A stretch of DNA of 64,000 nt from QHXW01 sp035297145 (GCA_035297145.1 DATGZN010000101.1:1-64000); one strand, 5' to 3'; shown: positions 33,444-42,961, counted from the stretch's first letter. The notes: a model not told the origin generated them from the sequence alone. A program made the numbers and translations.

Positions 33444-35009
33444 TCAGAGCGTCTTGAGAAACGCGATGAGCGCCTTGCGATCCGCCGAAGACAGATCCAA
33501 CCCGAATGGGTGGCCTGTCACGGCAAAGGTTTTCGCGCCGTAGGGCTTGAAGCCGGTGGGGACGTAATCACCTCGCACGCGGTTCGGGTCGAACCAATCT
33601 TCCAGGGTTGCGCACCAGCCGCCGTGACCGAACATGCCTCGATACCACACCCCCTTTAGCGATGGCACTTTGTAGTAGCCGGTTCCTCTGCGCGTTTTCA
33701 TCGTGAGGTTTGGATCCGTTCCAACCGAAATTGGGAAGATGTCGAGAGTCGCGCGCGCGTCCGCCGGGACATGGAAGCCTTCCGCGGGTGTGAGCTTGTT
33801 GCTCGTATACAAGGGCGGCACGTGGCACATGACACAGCCCTGATACTGGAAGACCTTTTGGCCGCGCGCCGCGAGCGAATCCAATTTATTGGGATTCTCC
33901 GGTGGCTGCAATGAATAGACGTATAACGCCAAAGCGTAAAGTTGCTCGTCGCTATAGCGGCCTCCGACGGCGATGGGATCAGCCGGATCAAGCCGCGTTG
34001 TTGAAGAAAGGAATTCGGCCGGAACAAAACCATCGTAGCTCGCCAGATCGTCCGCCCCCTGGTTGAACGCGGCGTATCTCATGAGGTCAGAGATGGAACG
34101 CTGTTTTTGCAAACCCGTGCGGTCCAGGTAGTGCCTATCTTTCACGCCAATCAGGTCTGGTACCTGGACGGGATAAAACAAGTTTGCTCGATGGCGTGTC
34201 ATGACCCCGGCTGGAATCGCGTCATGAGCCGAGACTAGCTGGTCAAAGGAGAGAGCGTCCATGGGCATCAGCGGATCGGGAGTGACCCATGGCGCCGCAA
34301 AGAGACTACGGTCGAGCCGGCGCAGAAATGCATCGCTTTTTGACAGTTGGTCAGGCGTAGCAGAAGAGTTCTGAAAGCCCCAGGCCTTGCTCTTTTCGAA
34401 CGGAAAATTGCCCTGCGCTCCTTTTAGGACGCTGCCATCAGCCATAACCCGCGTATGGCAGAATCCACAAGCAAAATCCCCCAAATCGATTGTGCCCTGC
34501 TTACGGATCACGTAGCGAACGTACGGCAGCGTGCCATCCTTGGCGATTGGCGCGCCGGTTTTTTCATACCACTTCAGATCGCGGATGTCTTCGAGAGCCA
34601 CAATGCGGTGCGTCTTGATCGGCGTGTTAAAGACCATCTGTCCTGCCTGTATCCAGTCGCGTTCGGTCTTGAGCGGAGGCTTGTGACCGGCGTCATCCCA
34701 TACAACCTCGGGTTCCTGCTTCTTGAGCCATTCCATGTAGCCCGCCGGTTCGCGGCCCGGCGCGTAGACCGGATAGTCCTTATAGACGGGGCGGACTGGG
34801 ATTTTGTAGTAGTAGCCGGAAGAAATATGCTTTGGCGAACCAACCGGGTTCGCGAGTGGAACCTCCACTGTCGCGATTGCCTCGTCATCCCAGACGCGGG
34901 GCACAGAGAGAGGGACCGCCTGCGGCTCGACTTGGGCGTTCAGCGGGGGGCCAACCACCGTCACAAGCAGAACGAGTCGCAAAAGGCACTTATCGAGAAA
35001 AAATCGCAT
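33444..35009 (-). CDS. Exported diheme cytochrome c
   Basis: A 521-residue protein with a signal peptide (about 1-24). Two heme-c sites are visible, CGFCH (about residue 180) and CVMCH (about residue 395). The second part resembles the cytochrome c peroxidase / MauG-type C-terminal domain (GQKVFQYQGCVMCHVPPL, then YKVPSLKGVWYRGMFGHGG). Peroxidase activity is not certain. TAGGAGG stands six bases before ATG 35009, which also begins a good signal peptide; upstream in-frame codons have neither. Confidence 0.82.
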   Translation of the reverse strand: MRFFLDKCLLRLVLLVTVVGPPLNAQVEPQAVPLSVPRVWDDEAIATVEVPLANPVGSPKHISSGYYYKIPVRPVYKDYPVYAPGREPAGYMEWLKKQEPEVVWDDAGHKPPLKTERDWIQAGQMVFNTPIKTHRIVALEDIRDLKWYEKTGAPIAKDGTLPYVRYVIRKQGTIDLGDFACGFCHTRVMADGSVLKGAQGNFPFEKSKAWGFQNSSATPDQLSKSDAFLRRLDRSLFAAPWVTPDPLMPMDALSFDQLVSAHDAIPAGVMTRHRANLFYPVQVPDLIGVKDRHYLDRTGLQKQRSISDLMRYAAFNQGADDLASYDGFVPAEFLSSTTRLDPADPIAVGGRYSDEQLYALALYVYSLQPPENPNKLDSLAARGQKVFQYQGCVMCHVPPLYTSNKLTPAEGFHVPADARATLDIFPISVGTDPNLTMKTRRGTGYYKVPSLKGVWYRGMFGHGGWCATLEDWFDPNRVRGDYVPTGFKPYGAKTFAVTGHPFGLDLSSADRKALIAFLKTL

Positions 35010-35233
35010 GGATCGCCTCCTACCAACGAATTGAAATTGTGAACTTCCCAATCCCTGGATTCCGTGTCGCACTCCGGCAGTGTCGCCGCGTCCGCTGCTC
35101 ATGAGCAATGGAGGAAATCTGGAGAATCCTGTATTTCGCGTGTATCTTTTCTGGAGGCCGTTCAACTTACTGAGTAGTCGAGCCTTCGCTGACACTCTGG
35201 CCAGGATGTAGAATCAGACGAACTTGGGAATAC

Positions 35234-37402
35234 ATGGACCTCATCAGATTCGAGGACTTTGATCTGGACGCGCGCAGCTATCGTTTACGCCGCTCCGGTG
35301 AAGACTTGAAATTGGAACGGATCCCCTTTGAGCTGTTGCTGCTGCTGGTTGGCCACCCTGGAGAGTTGGTCACGCGGGAACAGATCATTGAAAAACTCTG
35401 GGGCAAAGGTGTCCAGCTGGATACGGAAAATGCCATCAATACGGCCGTCCGGAAGGTTCGGCTGGCGCTCGGCGACGATCCGATGCAACCTCGATTCGTC
35501 CAAACCGTAACCGGTAGGGGATATCGCTTCATCGCGAGCGTGGCTTGCCCAAGTTCACCGGCAACCGGAGAGAAGCCCGACCAAAGCCTGGAGCCGGACA
35601 GGTTCACAGGCTCCTCCACGGTCATCCCCGTTAACGGTGGAACCGTGGATCTTCCGGACACGGAACGACGAAAGAAACCCTCGCGCTTTGCTATTGTGAC
35701 GGCGGCCGCAGTGTTCCTTACCGTTCTCGGTATCATCTCCATGCGCTCGAACACGGCCTTGCCACGAGCCTCAAACTACGTCCAGATCACCAATGATGGC
35801 CAAGCCAAGCAGGGACCGGTGTTAACAGACGAGCTGCGGCTGTATTTCGTCGAAGGGTCGCAGAATCATCGATCGGTGGCGCAGGTTTCGGTTTCAGGTG
35901 GCGAGACGACCGTTCTTCCGAACCCTTTGGAAACGCCGTATCTGATGGATATTGCGCCGAATCGATTCGATGTTTTGGCCGGATCTCTTAGTCCCGGCGC
36001 CAACTCGGCGGCGTCTAACCTGGCGCTTTGGGTCTTAGCCCTTCCGGCGGGCGGAGTTCGTCGCGCAGGCGGGGTCGTGGCCGATGATGCGACCTGGTCT
36101 CCAGACGGGCGGGAGATAGCCTATGTGACCGGCAACGACTTGTACCGATGCCGAAACGATGGGAGCGGAGGAAGAAAGTTAGCGACGCTGCCGGGGGCCT
36201 CTTCTTGGATTCGCTGGTCTCCGGACGGAACCCGGCTACGGTTGACGCTGACTGACAATACCAACGGCTTCTCCTCGATCTGGGAAGTATCAGCCGATGG
36301 CAAGATGACTCATCCTATTCTTCCGGGTTGGAATCCAGCGCCATCGGAGTGCTGCGGCAATTGGACCCCAGACGGCAGGTACTTCGTTTTTCAGTCCAAC
36401 CAGAACGGCAAAACCGAGGTCTGGGCGATGCAAGAGAAACGAGGACTGCTCACGATCGGCTCAGGGGAACCCGTGCGCCTGACGGCCGGCCAAATGAACT
36501 CCCTCGCTCCCGTGGTTGGTCCCAATGGAAAGAAGCTCTACGTCATAGGCCAGCAATTGCGAGGCGAACTGGTACACTACGAATCGAAATCCGGCGAGTT
36601 CGTGCCTTACCTGTCGGGAATATCGGCCGAGTTTGTCGATTTTTCAAGAGATGGGAAATGGGTGACCTACGTCAGCTTCCCGGAACACACCTTGTGGCGG
36701 AGCAAGATTGACGGAAGTGAGCGCCTGCAACTGACTTTGCCTCCCGTGCAGGCAACCATGCCTCGATGGTCCCCTGACGGTAAACGAATCGCGTATTTTG
36801 ACACGGCGCCTGGGAAGCCTTGGAGAATCTCATTGATTTCGGCCGAGGGGGGAACGCCCGAACGGCTTTTGGAAGAACCGAGAAATGAGATGGACCCCAA
36901 CTGGTCTGCGGACGGGAATTCTCTGATCTTCAGTTACTTCCCGATTTTCGATAAAGCGCCTCCGGAAAAACTCGGCATATACATGGTTGACGTACGCACT
37001 CGAAATGTGAAAAAGTTGCCGGGATCGGATGGCCTATGGACGCCTCGGTGGTCACTCGATGGCCGTTACATCGTAGCGAGATCCTTGGACTCTCATTCTT
37101 TGATGCTTTTCGATTTCCATTCACAAACCTGGAGGGAACTGGTAAGAGGGGCTTACTTCGGCGTTACGAACTGGTCGGCGGACGGGCGATTTGTCTACTA
37201 CTTACGGCGCGGAAGGGAGCCTGCTGTATTGCGCGTAGGAATAACAGATGGAAGCGTGGAACAGATCGCCGGCCTTAAGGACCTGCGCCAAACCGGGTTT
37301 CGGGGCGCATTCTGGACTGGACTCGCTCCGGATGATTCACCGTTAGTCTTGAGAGACACCGGCACACAGGAGATTTACGCTCTCGATTTGCAGGCCCCCT
37401 GA
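35234..37402 (+). CDS. CadC-like transmembrane winged-helix regulator with TolB/PD40 propeller
   Basis: A 722-residue protein. An OmpR/PhoB-type winged helix occupies residues 1-100 (DLIRFEDFDLDARSYRLRR, then TAVRKVRLALGDDP and VQTVTGRGYRFIA). One membrane span lies near 152-172, and a periplasmic beta-propeller with repeated WSPDGxxIAY-type TolB/PD40 blades follows to the end. One chain thus joins DNA binding to an external sensor, as in CadC and ToxR. Acidobacteria have many such proteins. It faces away from the diheme cytochrome gene, which is a possible target. Confidence 0.88.
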   Translation: MDLIRFEDFDLDARSYRLRRSGEDLKLERIPFELLLLLVGHPGELVTREQIIEKLWGKGVQLDTENAINTAVRKVRLALGDDPMQPRFVQTVTGRGYRFIASVACPSSPATGEKPDQSLEPDRFTGSSTVIPVNGGTVDLPDTERRKKPSRFAIVTAAAVFLTVLGIISMRSNTALPRASNYVQITNDGQAKQGPVLTDELRLYFVEGSQNHRSVAQVSVSGGETTVLPNPLETPYLMDIAPNRFDVLAGSLSPGANSAASNLALWVLALPAGGVRRAGGVVADDATWSPDGREIAYVTGNDLYRCRNDGSGGRKLATLPGASSWIRWSPDGTRLRLTLTDNTNGFSSIWEVSADGKMTHPILPGWNPAPSECCGNWTPDGRYFVFQSNQNGKTEVWAMQEKRGLLTIGSGEPVRLTAGQMNSLAPVVGPNGKKLYVIGQQLRGELVHYESKSGEFVPYLSGISAEFVDFSRDGKWVTYVSFPEHTLWRSKIDGSERLQLTLPPVQATMPRWSPDGKRIAYFDTAPGKPWRISLISAEGGTPERLLEEPRNEMDPNWSADGNSLIFSYFPIFDKAPPEKLGIYMVDVRTRNVKKLPGSDGLWTPRWSLDGRYIVARSLDSHSLMLFDFHSQTWRELVRGAYFGVTNWSADGRFVYYLRRGREPAVLRVGITDGSVEQIAGLKDLRQTGFRGAFWTGLAPDDSPLVLRDTGTQEIYALDLQAP

Positions 37403-37550
37403 GGCCGCGAGTCGAAGCCATTCTTTAACCAATGGTATGGCTTATGAGAGGTGCTTCTGGGCAAATCGGCGGCCGCCTGGAAATAGTCCGACTTAGGTAT
37501 CGTCGCCTTGTCGGAGAATGCCGGAGCGAATTCTGTCTGCCTACGGCACG

Positions 37551-37604
37551 GGCCGACGAACCGCGCTCGGTGGTGATGCGGACCAGCGAGGTGGCGATGC
37601 AATA
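37551..37604 (+). repeat. Tail repeat, copy H (very end of the gene, with stop)
   Basis: It is read in frame as ADEPRSVVMRTSEVAMQ and a TAG, against GDAPRSVVMQIGEAAVE and stop in the intact gene. The stop position is conserved, and TCGGTGGTGATGC is identical. It is the last fragment seen and lies just upstream of the PadR promoter region. Confidence 0.65.
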
Positions 37605-37611
37605 GGCGCGG

Positions 37612-37640
37612 TTGACCTATAGATCCTCTTCATATAGCCT
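37612..37640 (+). promoter_or_regulatory. Putative PadR promoter with CTATA...TATAG inverted repeat
   Basis: TTGACC (37612-37617) may be a -35 box, with a weak -10 (TAGCCT, 37635-37640) after 17 bases. CTATA (37617-37621) and TATAG (37633-37637) form an inverted repeat within this stretch, 12 bases before the ATG. The location fits an autoregulatory PadR operator. Confidence 0.4.
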
Positions 37641-37648
37641 ATCTCCAT

Positions 37649-37981
37649 ATGGATCTGCTGCAAGGGACGCTGGATATGCTGGTGCTCCGGACGCTGCGCG
37701 CCGGATCGCTGCACGGCTACGGAATCGCCAAGAGCATTCGTAGCACCTCAAACGAGGCCCTCGATATTGAGTTCGGCTCGCTCTACCCCGCGCTGAAGCG
37801 GCTCGAAGCAAAAGGCTGGATCGCGTCCGTGTGGGAAACGTCGGAGCACAATCGCCGCGCCAAGTTTTACAGGCTCACCGCCGCGGGCCGGAAGCAACTG
37901 GTACGGGAACATTCCAAATGGGCCGACTTCGTGAGCGCGGTGGGGCGGATCATGGGGACGTTGCCGGAGGTGAAAGGATGA
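37649..37981 (+). CDS. PadR-family transcriptional regulator
   Basis: A 110-residue winged-helix repressor: LLQGTLDMLVLRTLRAGSLH at the start, then GYGIAKSI, FGSLYPALKRLEAKGWI and RRAKFYRLTAAGRKQL, all classic for PadR. It overlaps the permease gene by four bases (ATGA). In acidobacteria PadR genes very often precede ADOP permeases and probably repress them. Confidence 0.93.
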   Translation: MDLLQGTLDMLVLRTLRAGSLHGYGIAKSIRSTSNEALDIEFGSLYPALKRLEAKGWIASVWETSEHNRRAKFYRLTAAGRKQLVREHSKWADFVSAVGRIMGTLPEVKG

Positions 37982-40596
37982 AGATTTGGAATCGCCTCAA
38001 ATATCTCTGGCCGGCGTGGCGCCGCCAGCAGGAGCGCGACATGCGCGAGGAGTTGGAATCCCTCACCGCGATCGCGGGCGCCAACGAACTCGGCAACCTC
38101 ACGCTGGCGATGGAGGATGTTCGTGCAACCTGGGGCTGGACGTGGCTCGGCAGTATTTTCGCGGACATCCGCTATTCACTGCGCGCGCTGCGCAGGCAGC
38201 CCGCATTTGCCACGGTGGCGGTGCTCTCACTGGCTCTCGCCATCGGCGCGAACAGCGCGATCTTCAGCTTCGCCGACGCGCTGCTTCTGCGGCCTCTGCC
38301 GGTAAAGAATCCCGCGGATCTCTTCGATGTGACCAACACTACGCCCGACAATCCTTTCGAAGGCATGTCGTTTCCCGATTACCGCGATCTGCGCAATAAA
38401 AACCGGTCCTTCAGCGGGCTGGCCGCTTATCGCGTCACGACGCTGGCGGTAGCCGCCAGTGCCGCGGCACCGGCACAGATGTGTTTTGCGAACCTGGTGA
38501 GCGACAAGTTTTTTCCGGTCATAGGCGTGACGCCTGCGGCTGGCCGCTCGTTTCTGCCGGACGAAGCAACTGCATTTGCCCAACCTGTCGCCATGGTCAG
38601 CTACGACTTCTGGCGGCAGAAGTATGCGGGCGAGCAGTCCGCGATCGGCAGCAGCTTGCGAATCAACGGGATCGTTTTCACGATTGTCGGTGTAGCCCCG
38701 GCGTCCTTTACCGGCCTTGACCGTTTCGCTCTCCCCAGCCTCTTCGTTCCCCTGGGGATGGCGCAGCGCCTGGACGGCGAGACGGCCGATCCCTTGGAGG
38801 ACCGCGGACGCCACGATCTGGTAGTCAAGGGCCGATTGAGCGCCGGCCTGTCACAGGAATCGGCGCAGGCGGAAGTTGCCACAATCGGGGCCGCCCTGGA
38901 ACGCGAGTATGTCAAGACGAATCGCAACCGGCACATGGCGGTCCGCACGGAGCTCGAGAGGCGCATGCAGCAGACTCCACAACTGCTGGCGCTGGTCAAG
39001 ATGCTGATGGGGCTGGTGGCGCTCATCCTGATTATTGCGTGCTCGAACGTCGCGAATCTGTTGCTTGCCCGGGGGCGCGCCCGCAGCCGCGAGATCGCAA
39101 TTCGGCTGTCGATCGGAGCGGGGCGGGGCCGGGTGGTGCGCCAACTGATGACCGAGAGTCTCATGGTAGCCATGGCGGGCGGCGGCGCGGGATTGTTCGT
39201 CGCATACGGCGGTATTCGGTTGCTCGAAACGCTCAGCGTGCCCAGCGATCCACCGTTTGTGCTGGGCGTACAGTTGGATTGGCGTATCGTGCAGTTCAGC
39301 TTGCTCGCAGCACTGGCGAGTTGTATCTTCTTCGGCCTGGCCCCGGCGTGGCAGACCGCACGGACGGACTTCGTGAGCGCACTGAAGGCGGGCGGAGACG
39401 GCTCGTCCGGCAAGGGGCGCATGGTCGGCCGCGACGTTCTGGTGGCCGGCCAGATTGCGCTCGCGATGGTCGTGCTGATCGCAGCCGGCATGTTTCTCGC
39501 GGGTTTCCGGAACATGCTGGTGATGCCGCCGGAGTTTCGCACGGACCACCTGATCAGCATGGATACAGCGCCCGCCTTGGTGCACTACACGCCCGAACAG
39601 ACCAAGGTCTTCTACCGCCGGCTTGTCGATCGCGTTCGCACGATGCCCGGCGTGGCCGTGGTGGCCATGGCCGAATCGCTGCCGCTTTCTCCCTCTCAGA
39701 CCGCGGTCAATGTAGCGCCCGAGGGGTACCAGTTCCCGAAAGGCCGCGAAACAGAGCTGGAGTTCGGCGGCGCGGTGGACGCCGCGTACTTCAGCACCCT
39801 GCATATCGAAATCAAACGCGGGCGAGCTTTCACCGACGATGACCGCGCCGGATCGCACCGGGTGGCGATTGTGAACCAGCAGTTTGCGAAGACCTATTGG
39901 CCGGGCCAGGATCCGATTGGAAAGCGGATCCGGCTGAAGAGCGCGGCCGGCGCTCCGATCGAGGTCGTCGGAGTGGCGAAGAATGGGCACTATCTGGCGG
40001 TGAACGAGGCGCCCGCCCCGTACGTGTATGTGCCCTACGAGCAAAACCCGCGTTCGCGGATGACGTTGGTGGTCGAAGCGGTGGGTGACGCGGGCGCGCT
40101 CGCGAAGCCCTTGCGCGACGCGGTTCGATCGATCGACGGCAACGTGCCGGTATTCAATCTTCGTCCCGTAGCGACGCTCTACGAAAGCCGCGTGACGGAT
40201 ACGTGGCTGCAGTTCTTCCAGATGGTGGGGACGATGGGATTCATTGGACTGGCGCTCGCCACGACCGGGCTCTATGGGCTGGTCGCCTACACGGTGACCC
40301 GGCGCGTGAAGGAGTTCGGTATCCGCGTCGCTATCGGCGCAGGCCGCCGCGACATTGTGTGGTTCGTCGAGCGCCGCGGATTGATTCTCGCGGGCGTTGG
40401 TATCGCGACGGGCGGTGTGCTCACTGCGATGGCGGCACCTATGCTCGCCGCCGGCTTTCCCGGACTCGGCGTATCTTCCCCCGCCGTATACGTTTTTGTT
40501 CCGCTGGTGTTGTTGACGGTCAGCGCGGTTGCAAGCTATGTGCCGGCAAGGCGCGCCGCGGGGCTGGATCCGCTGCGGGCCCTGCGGAACGAATAG
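37978..40596 (+). CDS. Duplicated orphan ABC permease (ADOP family, MacB/FtsX type)
   Basis: An 872-residue membrane protein. A short cytoplasmic N-terminus (WNRLKYLWPAWRRQQERDMREE) is followed by two copies of the MacB periplasmic core plus FtsX permease unit: DIRYSLRALRRQPAF and VLSLALAIGANSAIF open the first, and DVLVAGQIALAMVVLIAAG opens the second. It ends ARRAAGLDPLRALRNE. No ATPase gene is adjacent, as usual for ADOPs. The likely role is efflux or envelope mechanotransmission. The ATG at 37978 overlaps the padR stop; the longer upstream frame lies inside padR. Confidence 0.92.
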   Translation: MKIWNRLKYLWPAWRRQQERDMREELESLTAIAGANELGNLTLAMEDVRATWGWTWLGSIFADIRYSLRALRRQPAFATVAVLSLALAIGANSAIFSFADALLLRPLPVKNPADLFDVTNTTPDNPFEGMSFPDYRDLRNKNRSFSGLAAYRVTTLAVAASAAAPAQMCFANLVSDKFFPVIGVTPAAGRSFLPDEATAFAQPVAMVSYDFWRQKYAGEQSAIGSSLRINGIVFTIVGVAPASFTGLDRFALPSLFVPLGMAQRLDGETADPLEDRGRHDLVVKGRLSAGLSQESAQAEVATIGAALEREYVKTNRNRHMAVRTELERRMQQTPQLLALVKMLMGLVALILIIACSNVANLLLARGRARSREIAIRLSIGAGRGRVVRQLMTESLMVAMAGGGAGLFVAYGGIRLLETLSVPSDPPFVLGVQLDWRIVQFSLLAALASCIFFGLAPAWQTARTDFVSALKAGGDGSSGKGRMVGRDVLVAGQIALAMVVLIAAGMFLAGFRNMLVMPPEFRTDHLISMDTAPALVHYTPEQTKVFYRRLVDRVRTMPGVAVVAMAESLPLSPSQTAVNVAPEGYQFPKGRETELEFGGAVDAAYFSTLHIEIKRGRAFTDDDRAGSHRVAIVNQQFAKTYWPGQDPIGKRIRLKSAAGAPIEVVGVAKNGHYLAVNEAPAPYVYVPYEQNPRSRMTLVVEAVGDAGALAKPLRDAVRSIDGNVPVFNLRPVATLYESRVTDTWLQFFQMVGTMGFIGLALATTGLYGLVAYTVTRRVKEFGIRVAIGAGRRDIVWFVERRGLILAGVGIATGGVLTAMAAPMLAAGFPGLGVSSPAVYVFVPLVLLTVSAVASYVPARRAAGLDPLRALRNE

Positions 40597-40654
40597 CCCG
40601 GAAATCGTGGTGGATTCCGACGCGGCATCACCGGAAGGACATGGTGGATCGGCA

Positions 40655-41491
40655 ATGAGAGTCGGAGTTTACTTGTTCGGCTTGGCTACAGTTGCTGCCG
40701 GCATCTGCGACCTAGTCTGGGGCGATTTTGACGCCTCCCATCAACCCATCCAGGCGTTCGGCGACCACATTCCCGGTCGTGAGCTATTCGCGTATATCAC
40801 CGCCGTCTGGATGATCGCGGGCGGCGCGGCGATCCTGTGGCGCCGGACTGCTAAAGCCGGTGCGGCGGCGCTGGCCGTCATCTATTTCATCTTTGCGGTC
40901 TTTTGGTTGCCTCGATTCTATACGGCGCCTCACGTACTTGGTTTTCGAATTCCGGTCTATATCGGTGTATTGGCTGGAACCGGCACACAACTCATCGTGG
41001 CCGCCGCAGGAGCACTCGTCTACGGATCCCTGGCAACGCACAGTTCGTCTTGGCCGCGAACGATTCTGATCGCTCGCTGGATATTCGGAGTCTGCTCAAT
41101 CGACTTCGGCTTGGCGCATTTGACTGGCGTTAAGGATAACGCCGTTTATGTCCCCAAGTGGATGCCTCTGGGAGGAGAGTTCTGGACCATCGTAACTGGA
41201 ATTTGCTTCGTACTCGCGGGCCTCGCCATACTCTCGGGAATTTTGGACGTTCTGGCTGCCCGTCTCCTGGCGCTGATGCTGTTGGTCGTTAGCGCAGTAA
41301 CATTAGGGCCTATGATCTTTGCTTTTCCCCAAAGACATGATGTCTGGGGCGGCAACGCGTACAACCTGGCTGCGGTGGCAGCTTGCTGGATCATCGCGGA
41401 CTGGCTAGCGGCCCGCCAACAGCCGGTTCAAAATCAGCAAAGCGCGAAGCCAGCGAAGGCGCCCGCTGGCATAGGATCGCGGAACGAATAG
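40655..41491 (+). CDS. DoxX-like polytopic membrane protein
   Basis: A 278-residue protein with seven or eight hydrophobic segments. GLATVAAGICDLVWGDFD near the N-terminus and the later FGVCSIDFGLAHLTGVKD look like two related halves, each with the first helix of a DoxX-like bundle. The C-terminal 25 residues are a soluble Gln/Ala/Lys tail. No catalytic residue is evident. The start ATG 40655 is where the first helix begins. It follows the ADOP gene by 58 bases. Confidence 0.65.
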   Translation: MRVGVYLFGLATVAAGICDLVWGDFDASHQPIQAFGDHIPGRELFAYITAVWMIAGGAAILWRRTAKAGAAALAVIYFIFAVFWLPRFYTAPHVLGFRIPVYIGVLAGTGTQLIVAAAGALVYGSLATHSSSWPRTILIARWIFGVCSIDFGLAHLTGVKDNAVYVPKWMPLGGEFWTIVTGICFVLAGLAILSGILDVLAARLLALMLLVVSAVTLGPMIFAFPQRHDVWGGNAYNLAAVAACWIIADWLAARQQPVQNQQSAKPAKAPAGIGSRNE

Positions 41492-41546
41492 CGCCGGAAG
41501 TGCGGCGAAGGGATCGAGCATCAATAAGACGCGCGTTTGGCATCGC

Positions 41547-41576
41547 TTGACAAGGAAACCTCACACACTTTATTAT
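41547..41576 (+). promoter_or_regulatory. Sigma-70-like promoter before the PAF-acetylhydrolase-like gene
   Basis: TTGACA at 41547-41552 and TATTAT at 41571-41576 are separated by 18 bases in an A+T-rich stretch that contrasts with its surroundings. The start of transcription would lie near 41583, about 60 bases before the gene. Confidence 0.55.
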
Positions 41577-41645
41577 GAAAAGTACTTTTTCTTGTTACGG
41601 AGCGTTTGATGAACGTGTCGGCTGAGCTTGTTTTGGTGGCATCGC

Positions 41646-42878
41646 ATGTCTAAAACACGGCTGTCCCACCGGATATTCAAAGCGCTCGCAATATTGGCGA
41701 TATTGGGGGTTCTCGGGGTCGGTGTATTGTTGGCGTCGCTCTGGCTGGAGCATCGGACCGCGACTACACTACCGGCGCCCACGGGGCCACTCGCGGTGGG
41801 CCGCGCGATCTATGACTGGGTGGATGACAAGGGACTGGACGTCCTGGCTCCCGCGCCGGGAACCAAGCGCGAACTCCTCGTCTGGGTCTGGTACCCGGCG
41901 GTGGCCGGGCAATCAGGTGCAGTTGTAGACGACTACCTGCCCGCTTCCTTAAGAGCACCAGCCGGCGGTGGCGCCCCGCTCATCTTCAGGCTTCTCACGC
42001 GGGATTTGTCGAAAGTCCATGCGCACAGTCTTCGTAACGCCGATGTCTCACCGCAGCAGCCATCGTACCCTGTGGTAATCATGAGAGCGGGGGCATCCGC
42101 CCCCGTGATGAACTACTCGACGCTTGCCGAGGACCTGGCCAGTCACGGTTACGTCGTCGTGGGATTCGATGCCCCCTATCGCACAATTGAGGTCGTTTTC
42201 CCTGACGGCCGGGTAATCGCACGGAGGCCGGAGAACAACCCGGAACTCTTCTCGGGAGAGGAGCTCGAACATCTCGCCTCCAAGCTGCTGGCCGCGTGGA
42301 CCGGTGACATCGCGTTCGTCCTCGATCGGTTGGAGCGGTTGAACGCTTCGGACGCCACAGGCAAGTTCACGGGCCGGCTCGACTTAACGCGAGTGGGAGT
42401 ATTTGGCCACTCCTTTGGTGGCGCCACCGCTGCACAATTCTGTTCTCAGGATTCCAGGTGCAAGGCAGGTATTGATGTGGACGGTTCTCTGCACGGTAGC
42501 GTCATTCAGGCAGGCATCCACAAGCCGTTCATGTTTCTCCTGAGCGGCAACGGGGATTTTTCGTCCGACGCGGAGGTCCGTCAGATCGGGGCTGACATCC
42601 AAGCGGTTTATGAACGTCTGCCGCCGGATTCGAGGCTACGCATAACGATCCGTGGCGCGAACCATTTCACCTTCAGCGACGATGGAGCCCTGTTGAAGAG
42701 CCATATCGTGATGGGGGTGCTCCGGGTGTTCGGCATGCTCGGTATCGACGGACCCCGCCAGCTTGCCGTTACCGCGTACTGCGTACACAGCTTCTTCGAT
42801 ACGTACCTCAAGGAGCCAGGCGTTTCGCGGCTCCAGATTTCGTCTCCGCTCTACGGCGAGATCCAGGTTCTCGAGTGA
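41646..42878 (+). CDS. Platelet-activating-factor acetylhydrolase-like alpha/beta hydrolase, membrane-anchored
   Basis: About 410 residues. An N-terminal membrane anchor (about 10-32) is followed by an alpha/beta hydrolase with GVFGHSFGGATAAQ (nucleophile elbow G-H-S-F-G), an acid candidate in AGIDVDGSLHG, and a late His in RGANHFTFSD. LAEDLASHGYVVVGFDAPYRT is the strand before the elbow. This layout is shared with PAF-acetylhydrolase-type lipases and dienelactone-like esterases. ATG 41628 is an alternative start six codons upstream. Confidence 0.8.
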   Translation: MSKTRLSHRIFKALAILAILGVLGVGVLLASLWLEHRTATTLPAPTGPLAVGRAIYDWVDDKGLDVLAPAPGTKRELLVWVWYPAVAGQSGAVVDDYLPASLRAPAGGGAPLIFRLLTRDLSKVHAHSLRNADVSPQQPSYPVVIMRAGASAPVMNYSTLAEDLASHGYVVVGFDAPYRTIEVVFPDGRVIARRPENNPELFSGEELEHLASKLLAAWTGDIAFVLDRLERLNASDATGKFTGRLDLTRVGVFGHSFGGATAAQFCSQDSRCKAGIDVDGSLHGSVIQAGIHKPFMFLLSGNGDFSSDAEVRQIGADIQAVYERLPPDSRLRITIRGANHFTFSDDGALLKSHIVMGVLRVFGMLGIDGPRQLAVTAYCVHSFFDTYLKEPGVSRLQISSPLYGEIQVLE

Positions 42879-42900
42879 AAGCGCCTCTCGTTCTTCGGGC

Positions 42901-42952
42901 TTGACAAAGAGCTTTTTCCTCTAACATACTATTCTCTATCGACAAAATAGAG
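42901..42952 (+). promoter_or_regulatory. A+T-rich promoter region with inverted repeat before the porin gene
   Basis: TTGACA stands at 42901-42906 and TACTAT at 42927-42932; the 20-base spacing is too long for an ideal pair. CTCTAT (42934-42939) and ATAGAG (42947-42952) form a perfect 6-bp inverted repeat over the expected start of transcription, a likely operator. Confidence 0.4.
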
Positions 42953-42961
42953 ATTAGCTAA

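Noticed and set aside
38851..40044. Long minus-strand frame opposite the ADOP permease
   Set aside because: Shadow of a clear permease gene; composition rich in His, Arg and Gln without family likeness.
41547..42932. Two TTGACA-containing A+T-rich stretches as borders of a mobile element
   Set aside because: They look like ordinary promoters; no inverted ends, target duplication or transposase was seen.
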